Origin: Antedon mediterranea
Lineage: Eukaryota; Echinodermata; Crinoidea; Comatulida; Antedonidae
NCBI RefSeq assembly: GCF_964355755.1
Contig: NC_092679.1
Span: forward strand, 19,646,932 to 19,710,931
Reading direction: 5' to 3'
DNA length: 64,000 nt
Part shown: piece after piece, positions 1 to 64,000 of the stretch
Position numbering within the stretch: the stretch's first letter is position 1
How the letters are laid out: each line of letters starts with the position of its first letter
Made by a program: the position numbers and the translations under genes
Notes under the pieces: generated by a model
Databases searched by the model: none
The model's input: only the letters and a program-made list of their open reading frames with translations
What the model was told of the DNA's origin: nothing

Positions 1-696
1 AAGGGTATTAAATGAATTTTCGAGTATACCTCGATCTTCGAGGTAAAAATGACATTTGTTGGTTTATCCAGGTAAGCTAGGGACGAAATAGACTGTATAA
101 CTTCTTTTTATTAGGAGACCACGTTTGAATTATTAAAGAGTGATTTTAAGTTTGGGATTTAAGCAGTGTTTTTAAGTAGCTTTCCTTGTCTTATTTTCAA
201 AACAATATTATTATTATTTGTTAAACTTGAGAAATTACATTTACTATTTTAGTTATTTATTTACTATAATTAATTAAAATCTATAAATTACTAAAAAGGG
301 AAAGAGCAAGTAAGCTGATTTCTGACCTCATCGTGAATCATTAATTATTAATATTTAAACTTTCGGTTTGAAACCAAATAAGGAAGGAGGGATATCTATG
401 ATAGATACAGAATATCTATTTTAGATAATTACATATATAAAATACTGTCAACTCCTCCTATACCAGACTCTCTGAAAACAAAAAACTTGGACTTTTCTTG
501 AGGATCAAAAGGTCCCAAATTCCTATTTACCATTAAAAACAAAATTCCAAATACCAGGTTTTCCAACAAATATTTCCATTGGACTACCAAAATATCTCCA
601 TTAAGCTGCCAAAATGTTTCCACTGGGCTACCAAAATATTCCCATTGGGCTACCAAAATTTTCCCACTGGGCTTCCAAAATGTTGTGTGAAAAGAA
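1..696 (-). other. 3' flank / 3' UTR of the PLEKHH gene
   Basis: Downstream of the stop codon there is no further coding similarity. AATAAA on the minus strand occurs at 261-256 and 112-107 and could be polyadenylation signals. A small hairpin (ACCTCGA, loop TCT, TCGAGGT) sits at 28-44. The 429-722 open frame is just the tandem repeat at 570-683 read through and is not a gene. Confidence 0.5.
570..683. repeat. about 22-bp tandem repeat in 3' UTR, five units
   Basis: Imperfect units built on CCATTGGGCTACCAAAATAT repeat five times, directly behind the stop codon of the host gene. On the transcript the reverse complement is read. Confidence 0.8.
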
Positions 697-54662
<53,966 letters not shown>

Positions 54663-55638
54663 CTGGAAATATTGAAGAAATAAGTTTTTCATAAATTTAT
54701 AACTCATCTACAACATATTATTCAACTTTTTTTTTTAATGCAAGTACAATTTTGAAAAAAAAATACCATGAGAGAAAAACAGCAGTTATAGTAACTAATG
54801 AAATAGCGATAATTGGAGGGTACAGAATATTCTTTCTTAATACTAGTACTACACTAAATATTATTTTGCTGGAAAATCCCATAATGAAGAATTATGTTAG
54901 CAATATGATAGTTGACCATTATTTATAGTCATGAGTAAAACACTAGATGATTTATTCATGTCATGTCCGCATAAATTACTTACGTAAACTTAACCACTAA
55001 CCAAGGAGAGTCCCCAACCACACTGTCATGGAAGAAGTATTGCATTGGGTTATAACACATGAAATGCTAAATATTGTATAAATATATACTCAATTATCAA
55101 AAGCATTCAAACAATAATATACTTGTGTGAACAACAAATAACTAACTAAAACAAAAAAATTAAATTATCAGGTTGTACAGATATATCAGATACAAATTTT
55201 GTAATACTTAAGTAAACTAACCACTAATTTAATTAAGTCCAATATAATTGTGCCATGTATAAAGAAATAAAAGCCTGGTTGAGTGGATGAAACAAACCGT
55301 ATATCTTCAGTTGGTACTTAAGCCGTGTTACCACTAAAGAGTAGATCGATGAGAGTATGTTCCGAGTGTGAAATCATTTAAGGATGTCCCATAAGCAAAA
55401 TACTTCCTAAGTACCTGATACTTGGAAATCAATTACTTGGCAAAAGTAAACTATGCTAACTTAAAGGAGCGGTATCGTAAGTCCTACGTTCATAAATCTG
55501 GTAAACTAGCTGTTCATCTAAGTCTGAATGATGAGCTCCATCTTAGTGAATTCATGATAATAATCTAATGATAAAAGTATGATGATTGAAAATGTTCATC
55601 TGGTTTGTAGGTACAAAATTTAAAATTTAAGCCAAATC

Positions 55639-55728
55639 ATCAACAGAGACGAGGGCACCCACCAACTCAGTCATGTGTATGACCCTGTCATTAAACAGAA
55701 TAGGCCCTCTAGAGGTCAGTCTGTTTGA
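55639..55728 (+). mobile_element. Penelope-like element, end of GIY-YIG ORF
   Basis: 29 codons and a TGA reading INRDEGTHQLSHVYDPVI, KQNRPSRGQSV. The INRDEG...LSHVYDP block is the characteristic C-terminus after the GIY-YIG endonuclease of Penelope-like retroelements. Upstream codons (LSQI) are degraded and no RT part is visible. The hammerhead-like motif follows 19 bp after the stop. Confidence 0.65.
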
Positions 55729-55747
55729 TGATAGATCGTCATTATTT

Positions 55748-55783
55748 CTGAAGAAGCTGTCCGATCAGGACAGCGAAACTGTC
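55748..55783 (+). ncRNA. hammerhead-ribozyme-like motif A
   Basis: Core CTGAAGA (55748-55754), stem II GCTGTCC/GGACAGC (55756-55762, 55768-55774) with loop GATCA, GAAA (55775-55778), and a minimal stem III leading to the cleavage-type triplet GTC (55781-55783). Differences from the textbook form: one extra A between core and stem II, and a stem I that pairs over only about 3 bp. Penelope-like elements are known to carry such motifs. Whether it cleaves is unknown. Confidence 0.6.
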
Positions 55784-56691
55784 AAGGTTAGTTTTTACTA
55801 ATTATTGGTTTGGAAAAAAGAATATTTTCAATATATAAAAGTATGATGTAAAGAGAGAATGGTTGATATTTAATGAATGAATATTAAAAAGAACTGAAAG
55901 CATCTTAACTAAACAGAAAAGAATTTTACACAACTGAAAGTAACGGAAATATCCAATGTGCGATCGATAATGTCAACTTGGAACCGATTTATAAATTATG
56001 GTAACCTATTGAGAGCGCAATTCAAAGTTAAAAGAAGAACCAGTATGTGCGAGCACTTATATCACAATTGAACTGATTGCAACTGGCCATGGTTACCTAT
56101 ACCGAGAGCACAACATGATTCAAAGTTGAAAGAACCAGTATATGCGAGCACTTTTATCGAAAATGAACTGATTAAGATAAGATAAGACAAGAGCAACAAG
56201 ATTGCAAAAGGCCATGGTTATCCATACTGAACATGTTAGCATGATTCAAAGTTTTCAGATTTGTAAAAGTAGAACATGGTCTACTCAACCTAATTTGAAA
56301 TATTTTGAACATCCCTTTGAGTTGCGAGCAGTTTAGGTCAATTGGACTCCGTCCCTTTGAGTTTTCACATCGACACAGTCGAGTTGCTTTTAATGTAGTA
56401 ATAGTATTTGACATGACATTATTTCTATACCAGCAGAAAAACATATGTTAAAATAAAAATCAATCAGCAATATTTAACCAGCCAATACAATCGGCCTACA
56501 CAAAATATAATTAAATTATAACTATAATAATTACATTGATGATGATAACGAGTATTGCTGAGTAAGGATAAGCCGTAGGATAATTGCTAATTATAGTTTT
56601 TAACCAATGATTGATTATTAATAAAAAGAAAGTTGATTGATTATTAATAAAATATTTTTATATTACTTTTCTGAAAATTAAGATTAGAAAC

Positions 56692-56760
56692 TCTTATTAA
56701 GTGTCCCATTGATATGAGTGTCCTTTGAATAGGAGAGTGGGGGGTATCCCAAATAATATG
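56692..56760. repeat. GGGGACAC-type dispersed repeat (diverged)
   Basis: CTTATTAAGTGTCCCATTGA and GAGTGTCCTTTGAATAGGAG. Confidence 0.5.
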
Positions 56761-57091
56761 ATAAAGTATTGTCTCCCAAATGATTAAAATAAAACTTATT
56801 ACCAGTAGTTATTAATCAATTGAACAAAACTGATGATTTTGATTATATAAAAAACAAAATAAATAGTTAATTTAACCAGAAAACATTGACTTCTAGGCAA
56901 TACTGTAAGCTTCCGGCTGACTATATTTTTTTTTAAATGACGGTTTTATTAGATAAATTTTCTTTTTCAATCTAATTTTTTGTGATAATTATCGGATATC
57001 AAAATTGCCAATTAAATTGAACAAAAAATTTGTTTTTTTCACAGGGACAATATATCTTTTATGAAAAACTTATATACAAAATGTATATATA

Positions 57092-57122
57092 CTGATGAAG
57101 GGCTAGTGTTGCCCGAAAGCTC
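57092..57122 (+). ncRNA. hammerhead-ribozyme-like motif B
   Basis: CTGATGA (57092-57098), one A, stem II GGGC/GCCC (57100-57103, 57111-57114) with loop TAGTGTT, then GAAA (57115-57118) and GCTC, where AG/CT could be a two-pair stem III followed by C. It has the same architecture and the same extra A as motif A. The flank ATTTTACTGACTGTTTTAT resembles untranslated ends of Penelope-like elements as I remember them; no ORF is attached. Confidence 0.55.
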
Positions 57123-57511
57123 TGCTAATTTTACTGACTGTTTTATTTTATCATTTTGATTTAGTTTTTTGCTTATTTTATTTTGTATCTCCATTGAGAT
57201 CCAGCCACTGATACCCACAGCATTGTCATTATTTTCAATAATTTGCCTTTGGATTTATATATATATATATATGGCATATCCTATATGTTTACTATATGTT
57301 TCAAACTGTCTTTTTGCCTCAAAATATTTACACTTCTAAATACAGTAGCAGATTTAAATCAGTTTATATTTCCTAGGGAGTTAAAGGAAACGGTCATGTT
57401 GGATTTCTACGCTTATCCTGTTTCAGATCTACTATCATTTTTGAAATCGAAACCAATTCAACTTCAAAACACTTACGGAAATACATTAAGAACCAGACAG
57501 TATTGGCACTG

Positions 57512-57549
57512 TAGCTGGGTGGTAATAACATGGTTCTTGGTTCAATTCC
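57512..57549 (+). repeat. tRNA-like A/B boxes (SINE relic)
   Basis: TAGCTGGGTGG (A-box consensus) and GGTTCAATTCC (B-box consensus) only 16 bp apart, so the anticodon arm is deleted. The 129-codon open frame around it is not supported. Confidence 0.45.
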
Positions 57550-57701
57550 TATCCTCGTCTCTGTCTCATGGGGATGGTAAGAGACAGGAGGGGAGGTTAA
57601 TATTACTTTATTGTGCAATATTTTTTGTTTAAAATGAATGTCAGGATATACATAGATATTGAAAAAGTTGGTCTTCATGGAAATAGCAAACAGTATATAT
57701 G

Positions 57702-57916
57702 TGGGGAGGGATAGTAGCAGCAGTAGAGGGGGAGGGTTAGTAGCATCAGGGGAGAGAAAGGGGTAGTAAAATAGCAGGGGAAGGGGAGGGTAGTAGCAGA
57801 AAGAGAGGAGAAGGGGTAGTAGCACCAGGGGAAGGGGATGGGTAGTAGCACAGAGAGAAGGGGTAGTAGCACCAGGGGAAGGGGATGGGTAGTAGCACCA
57901 GGGGAAGGGAAGGGTT
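57702..57916. repeat. purine-rich minisatellite, about 30-bp units
   Basis: Units around GGGTAGTAGCACCAGGGGAA and GGGGAT repeat six to seven times; earlier units are diverged. G-tracts of 3-5 recur closely on the plus strand. The Pro/Leu/Tyr-rich minus-strand frames (57394-57931) are translations of this array. Confidence 0.9.
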
Positions 57917-60165
57917 AGTACACACTAGCAAGGGATCACAGTGCTATTTTACTCTCTATGACACTCGCACTCCGAAGTTGGTCATTGCGCTTTTGCTTGT
58001 TGTGAAAAAGCATGAACAAAGTTCAAGATGCATGAGACTTGACTTGTATGGGCTTGTATGAATTTTATTTCAAACTTTTTATCAACTGGTATAAAATAAT
58101 ATTTTTGCAAAAAATATTGCATAATTAGCAATTAAACAGACAGACAAGAATTTATCCCTACTGTGCAAAATATCACATGTTTCAAATTAAAACAATCTCC
58201 TGGGAATAGCTGAATGGAACATTGGGAAGGGTGAATCATGAACGAAATCCCATAACATATCCCTATAGATTAATATCAAATGAACAACCATGTAATGGTT
58301 AAATTAATGTCGCAGCAGACAGTGATAAACGGTGTCTACAAGATTGATTTTACGTAAATGACTTGAGGGTAGAAAGAAGATCAGTGTCTATATATACCTA
58401 ATATCGTCACATTTTTAGTGCGATAAAACTAGGTCTAGGGTTGAGATGAAAATTCATCCCCTATGTAGTGACTCTACCCAGTAATCTCAACTGATCTCCT
58501 ATTTAAATATAATCTGTGACCTTGACAATATATTCTATATCTATTTCTACAATTTTACAAATCACTATAAACAAGAAATATTTCTTACAAAAAACGCTGC
58601 TCGCTTATTGAAAAATATTTTTTATTTTAAAAGTTTTTGAATGTGTCATTTTATTGTCACAATAGTTATTTTACCTGAAAAAAATGTAATTTAAAGCAAC
58701 AAATACTTAAATTGTCTGTCAGACAATGGTTTTTGGGTTTCTTTTCTTTTTTTATATGTGAATAAATATTATTTTTTTGTTACAGAAGTGAATACTCAAT
58801 TTCTGTCACTTTAGTTAATTTTATTGCTAAGGTCAAATCTGGGGGTCACTTCATCACCCTAGATATTTCAATTGTGAAGTATCCTATTACAAACACAAAC
58901 TTTAATGGACTGTTTCGATAATAATTCAATGAATATCTGACAGTGAATATACCAGAAATGCTTAGGGATTTGTAATTTTAGCATGACATGTCCTAATAGA
59001 CTCTTTCCCAGACGTTTTTTGGGTCTACTGTAGCAGCTGGAATCAATAAATTATAGTGGAGTTTCCATTTTCACAAAACTGTCTGTCCTTAGAACTATAA
59101 CTGCTGCTTGCTTTAGCTTCTGATTGAGTAGTCCTAATGGGACGTAGCGGGCTAGAGCAGCAGCGTGAAAAAAGTATTAATTTATTGGTAAAATACAAAT
59201 TTGGAATCTCAATTGTTACAGTCCCTACTTTGGGACATTCTGTTCAGATGAACCCTAGACCCGGTTACGGGTCCACTTCAAGATATGAGGCACTTGCGCT
59301 ACCTGTTTTACTGAAAAATACTATATAAATATTTTAAACATTTTCTTGAAGTTGCCTGGGAAAAAAGATCTGAGTTAAAAAAGAGCTAATTTGCATTGTT
59401 GCCAAAAAAAAAAAGTTAAAAATTAAGAAAAGCCACTGCATTGGTTTTTGTTTTACTATTGTATTTAATGCCTATGTATGTATCGTTGAGTGTACATACA
59501 TACATGTTTGGTTTATAATGTTCATTTGTATGTTGTTTAAGTTGACTGCACCACTAATGAGTGTGTTGACACTGATCCAAAAGTGTTTGTCAATAAATTA
59601 AAGTTACTTTACTTTACTATGAAATATTAAACTACCATTTAGAGAGGCCGCAATATTTGTACTGGTTCTCTGCGTTCCCTTTATATATTCAAAAGTAGGA
59701 CCCATTTAGCAATGGGCTTAGCATCCAGTATAGCTAAAATCCCTGCTAAAAGTGTGCCACCTGGGACTCTAGATACCTATTCTACGAGATTATAGTCATT
59801 TGTTATCATGGAAACATAAATCCTAAATTAATCCCACTTCGGCATTCACTTAGACATACCCTTTTTGAGGTCCACTGTCATATTCTTATTGGCAGAAATT
59901 CAATTCAAAACAAAACTCATTTATGTTTAGACATACTTATCCCATAATCACTGGGAAGATATAAAACCAATTATCATATCTATGATATTAGACCTGATTT
60001 TCATGTAATAAGCTAACATTCCAAGCATGGCAAGTCAACCGGTACAACTCTCAAGTCAAATATATACTACGGTATTTATAAAGCAGTAAAACTCTTTTAA
60101 AACATATATAAAGCAATATTATGAATTACATATTTAACAGAAAGGATTTGAGACCTAATACTTAC

Positions 60166-60177
60166 TTTTTCTTCCAT
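60166..60177 (-). CDS. PLEKHH1/2: tentative PLEKHH exon 1: start codon and three codons
   Basis: ATG GAA GAA AAA directly before a perfect donor GTAAGT, phase 0, so it joins exon 2 to give MEEKMLQLEQ. Vertebrate PLEKHH2 reads AEKMQQLE across the same point. The start context is good (A at -3, G at +4) and an in-frame TAG lies two codons upstream. A TATTTATA element lies about 50 bp upstream of the ATG (about 60226-60234). Against it: vertebrate proteins have about 40 more residues before this point, which may be coded elsewhere. Confidence 0.45.
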
Positions 60178-61059
60178 ATTTGACTACTATAGGACTACCC
60201 TATGATTCACACTCACAAACAAAGGCATATAAATACCTGTCTAGCTTTTATTGTGTTTACTTTACCTTTAATAAACAATGATTTTGTTGACTATACTTGA
60301 AACTTTCCGAGTGACTGGACAACAATTGACTAGTATAAAAATAAGGCTAAAACTGAAAAATAACCTGTTGATATAACTCCTCCCTCTTTACATTTCAAAG
60401 GCCCTGTTCCCACCAATGGAAAGATGTGGTATTTTAGCATATAACACATTTATTATGTATATTATTAGTTAGTTTCCACCACCAGAACTATGATTGTAAA
60501 AGTCTTTGGCATCTCTTCGCAGCTACTTGACTCCAAATGTTATGAAATTCTGAAACCGATATTTAAGCAATCAAATAATTTTATGTGACATAGTCACTAT
60601 GCTATCACTGTATATGAATTACATTATGACATAATCTATGGTTACCAGTTGACATAAATAAGACAAAATTTAATTAGGTCACATCATAATAAAAAAAATG
60701 GATAACCATAAACATTAAATCATTTAAATTTCATGAAGGATTTGCCTAATTTGCAACGGAACTCATTGAAGCATGACAGGGCTTATTTTTGGATTTTCAA
60801 ATCCCCTAGTTCAGGAACCTAGTTTATACCCCGCTTTTCAGGATGTAGATTATGTGTAAGAGAACACGTAATTCTGCCCCTCAAATTAAAGAATATTTTA
60901 AGTCGTAAATACATTTTTTATAGAAGCCAATGCATTATTAGAAAAAGAGAATGGTGTTCATTTTAACTCAGTCCCTGTTGTTAATCGTGATGCAACGGGC
61001 AAAAATGTTTCTACCAGTTAAAATCATCTTGTTACAGAAACATAAAGAGCTGTGGCCCT

Positions 61060-61200
61060 AATTCAATCCAATTCAACTTTATTTAATCAACACATATGGT
61101 TCTTCCTACACACATACAAAATACAATATCAACAATGTTTCAATAATATGTACAGGATATATCATATTTAAACACGTTTTAGTGAAAGTTTATGTTTACA
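61060..61200 (-). repeat. retroposon 3' tail
   Basis: Minus strand reads GTGTTGATTAAATAAAGTTG then AATTGGATTGAATTAGGG, i.e. a polyadenylation-like word followed by a short tandem TTGGATTGAATT tail. Confidence 0.4.
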
Positions 61201-61264
61201 TGATTGTAGGGTCGTAAAATGTAAACACCAAGATTGTCCCATTCAAGTGCACCTTTATATGCGA

Positions 61265-61533
61265 GGCTACGTTTTTTATATTCCATAGGATCCCAATTTG
61301 GATAAAAGGGGATTAAAAGGCTACGTTTTTTCTATTCTATATGATCCCAATTTGGATAAAAGGGGATTAAAAGGCTATGTATTTTCTATTCTATATGATC
61401 CCAATTGGGATAAAAGGGGATTAAAGGGCTACATTTTTTTATATTCCATAGGATCCCAATTGGGATAAAAGGGGATTAAAAGGCTACGTTTTTTATATTC
61501 CATAGTATCCCAATTGGGATAAAAGGGGATTAA
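61265..61533. repeat. 54-bp tandem repeat, five units
   Basis: Units start at 61265, 61319, 61373, 61427 and 61480 with GGCTACGTTTTTTATATTCC, ATAGGATCCCAATTTGGATA and AAAGGGGATTAAAA. Units 3-5 carry the exact palindrome ATCCCAATTGGGAT. Confidence 0.95.
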
Positions 61534-61946
61534 CTACAGAAAGAACAATAGAACATAAAAGAATCTTTACCAGAAACGCTTTGTATGGACAGAAACTAAC
61601 TTACCTAGCCAGCTATTGTGCCACAGTATTTATCCATTCAGTAGAAAAAGCAAAAGCACTGACAAATCTAATCCCATCAAAATAACAATTGCTGAAGATA
61701 CGTGAAAATGTTGTTATCCCGATGTTATCGGAAATAAAATCAACATCCTTCCTTATCAAAACTGAAGAATCTCACGGTCGAAAATGTTAAACAGCTGGTC
61801 TTCACAAATTGCTGTTATATAGCCTACTATACTTAGAACTGAATTTAGTAGGCCAAATACACAATAACAATTTTAAAATAACTTTTATAAATTCATATAC
61901 TATATATAATGAAGATAGCCAGGCCTTCCTGATATTACTGGACTAA

Positions 61947-62095
61947 AACTCTGTCTACACTATCAAACTTTATGTGATGTGCCTCATATATGGACATGAT
62001 GATGTCATATCACTACCATATTTAAGCATATCACTACCATATATGGGCACATCACATTTTTTTGTCAAACTAGTTTGATAGTGTAGACAGAGCTT
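61947..62095. mobile_element. MITE-A copy 10
   Basis: TA on both sides (61945-61946, 62096-62097); AAACTCTGTCTACACTATC ... CTAGTTTGATAGTGTAGACA GAGCTT. One of the best preserved right arms. Confidence 0.9.
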
Positions 62096-62810
62096 TATAA
62101 TTTTGAATAAGTAAAAGAGTTCCAACTTTAACAAATTAACTCTCGGTAGACTTTATAAAGCATATGGCCAAACCATAGAGGGTACTATAGTTTAATTAAT
62201 TTAATTACATCCAAACATAGTTGACTATAACAAATCTTGGGCATCACAATCTATGTAAAAATAGGTGCAAAGTACTTTCTAAGCATGGCATATTTTATAT
62301 GTACATAGTGTACAATGCATTGCCAATGCATTTTTTTCCCTTAATAATAGTTAACCAACATAAGCCTAAATGGAAAATGCATGCACTATCATTATCAGGT
62401 TTTTTTGTATATCTATAACTGTCTTGCAAACGTAAGTTTACACAACTGGTTTACTATCAAAGAACTACATATCAATATGCGAATCGAAACCAGAAGCAAT
62501 GTTTTCATTAATCTGGAAAATAATCTGGAAAATTGCATCTTTTATCAGGAGATATTAGATCACTTAACAAATCTACTGCAGTCTGACTTAATATTCAAAA
62601 GTAGCTTTTAGGTTTTGTTTAGTTTTTTGGAAAAAAAAAAAAAAACAACTTTAAAAATAGCACATAAACTCGAATATCAATATATGTTTACATGCCATAA
62701 TAATATTTGTATGATTTTCCATGCTCTGCCAAAAATTGGAAACTTCTGGATAGAAAAAAGAAGGTTCGTCGATTCTTTAAAAAAAATAGTACATAACATT
62801 CTCTAATTGG

Positions 62811-62831
62811 TTATCCGCCTCAAGCGGATAA
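62811..62831. other. hairpin TTATCCGC / GCGGATAA
   Basis: Perfect 8-bp arms with loop CTCAA, directly before a poly-T stretch and the 305-bp tandem repeat; it may mark the left border of that repeat. Confidence 0.7.
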
Positions 62832-62905
62832 GCCCTTGGAATTGTAGTGTTTCTTTTTTTTTTTTTTTTTATTATTCTTCTTTCTTTCCGCCACTTTTGT
62901 ACGGG

Positions 62906-63500
62906 ACGTTTCTCTGCAACGTGTTAACATAACATGTTGTAACTTGGTAAACCTTTAGACATTTAACTGAAGATGTGCAGCCAAACTTTTGGACGCAGTC
63001 AGAACCGCATAGCGTAACTTACGCGCGATTTTCTGAAAATCTTAAATTTATCATAACTTCGAAACCAATAAATATTTTTTAACGTAACTTGCAGCCACGT
63101 TTTCTTCACATCAATGGCTAACTTTTTCAATCTTTAGCACATTTTTGGACACTAGAAAGTTTGCGCGTAAATTGCGTTTGAAATTTTAAAATGCTCCAAA
63201 TGTGTACACGCTGTTTCTCTGCAACGCGTGAACATAACATGTTGTAAGTTGGTCAACATATAGACATTTAACTGAAGATGTGCAGCCAAGCTTTTGGACG
63301 CTGTCAGAGGCGCGTATCGTAAGTTAAGCGCGATTTTCTGAAAATCTTAAATTGATCATAACTTTGAAACAGATAAATATTTGTTAACGTAATTTTCAGC
63401 CACGTTTGCTTTACATTAATTGTTAACTTTTTTATCCCTACCGAATTTTGTAACATTAGAAAGTGCGTGCGTAAAGGGCGTTTGAAATTTTAAAATGCTT
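62906..63500. repeat. tandem duplication, period 305 bp
   Basis: TCTCTGCAAC recurs at 62911 and 63216. Both units share AACATAACATGTTGTAA, TAGACATTTAACTGAAGATG, GTGCAGCCAA, GCGCGATTTTCTGAAAATCT and TTGAAATTTTAAAATGCT. CpG-rich words (GCGCG, ACGCG) contrast with the rest of the window. It seems to continue as single-copy DNA to the window end. Confidence 0.9.
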
Positions 63501-64000
63501 CAAATCAATTTCTGATTAAATTAGAGCACGTTTCAGGTCATTTTAAGGGTTTAAAAATTGCCACTGGTGCGCACATTTTTACGCGCGCACGGCGCAGGGA
63601 ACGCGTATAAGCTTTTCTTTTACATAAATTGTGTTTTTCAAACGTAGATTAACAATTTTACGTTATTTTATTCACTTTTCAACTTGAAATGGCGTTCTAC
63701 GAGCACGTTAAACATGACTGGTTGCGCACGAAAACGTCAACAAATTGTGAAAATGTTGCAAAATATGTCTACTTTTAAAAGTGATACAGTTCCTCAGAAT
63801 GCAAGGTTACCCCCATTTTTTATTTTATTTTATTACAGTCTATGAATCGTAGGTCTGATTTATTATAGTGTTGAATGTTAAAACGTGTTTGATGGCTACA
63901 TTATTTGCATATTAAATATAATTTTCGAAATTTTTATCATCAAACAAACAATAACATATTCAAAGAGCAAAACAATAAACATAACGTTTATCTTTTTTCT

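Larger units (their letters stand above)
54663..60165. other. intron 1 (5.5 kb)
   Basis: Holds the Penelope-like end with a hammerhead-like motif, a second hammerhead-like motif, a GGGGACAC repeat, a short tRNA-like A/B-box pair and a purine-rich minisatellite. 58000-60160 has no recognised element beyond a likely retroposon tail at about 59590-59620 (AATAAATTAAAG then TTACTTTACTTTAC). Confidence 0.55.
60178..64000. other. 5' flank or further intron of the PLEKHH gene
   Basis: No other coding exon found. Contains a retroposon tail (61060-61200, minus), a 54-bp tandem array, MITE-A copy 10 and a 305-bp tandem repeat at the right end. 62100-62800 is AT-rich with nothing recognised; its small plus-strand frames look accidental. 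Confidence 0.5.

Noticed and set aside
57243-57632. 129-codon plus-strand ORF
   Set aside because: Begins in an AT microsatellite and runs through a tRNA-like relic; no domain or motif.
57394-57931. Pro/Leu/Tyr-rich minus-strand ORFs
   Set aside because: They are read-outs of the purine-rich minisatellite.

Overview
The window is a stretch of animal nuclear DNA. It is AT-rich, the host gene is intron-rich with ordinary GT-AG splice sites, and the introns are full of MITEs, tRNA-derived SINEs and non-LTR retrotransposon pieces. The repeat families look like those of marine deuterostomes. An echinoderm, perhaps a crinoid, is my best guess, but this is an impression and was not tested.

One protein-coding gene runs through almost the whole window on the minus strand. 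It encodes a PLEKHH1/PLEKHH2-type protein, the family of C. elegans MAX-1. I assembled 23 exons (697-54662) whose phases all agree. They give 4,413 nt, or 1,470 codons plus stop. A tentative 4-codon first exon at 60166-60177 brings the model to 1,474 residues, and residue numbers below use that model. The protein order is: coiled coil (about 5-131), a long disordered region made mostly by one 1,151-nt exon (about 131-690), PH1 (about 693-786), PH2 (about 797-908), MyTH4 (about 925-1105) and FERM (about 1110-1455), followed by a very short tail. Members of this family link membrane lipids to actin and microtubules in cell migration and axon guidance.

Region by region: 1-696 is the 3' flank/UTR with a small tandem repeat. 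697-4482 codes for FERM and late MyTH4, 4483-6516 for the rest of MyTH4 (one intron is almost pure minisatellite), and 6791-10946 for the two PH domains. 11127-16128 holds linker exons and 22816-23966 the large disordered exon. 27078-54662 holds four small coiled-coil exons spread over 27 kb. 54663-64000 is 5' intron and flank.

The notable non-gene content is mobile DNA. There is a 2.5-kb non-autonomous Helitron (27394-29920) with canonical TC...hairpin...CTAG ends between A and T. A Penelope-like element end is followed by a hammerhead-ribozyme-like motif (55639-55783), and a second hammerhead-like motif lies at 57092-57122. Ten copies of one palindromic TA-flanked MITE are present, one split by a SINE. 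There is an open 313-codon L1/Tx1-like fragment, a CR1-like LINE end broken by a 5-bp duplication, several other terminal-inverted-repeat elements, and many minisatellites. No bacterial-type system, CRISPR array or virus was seen.
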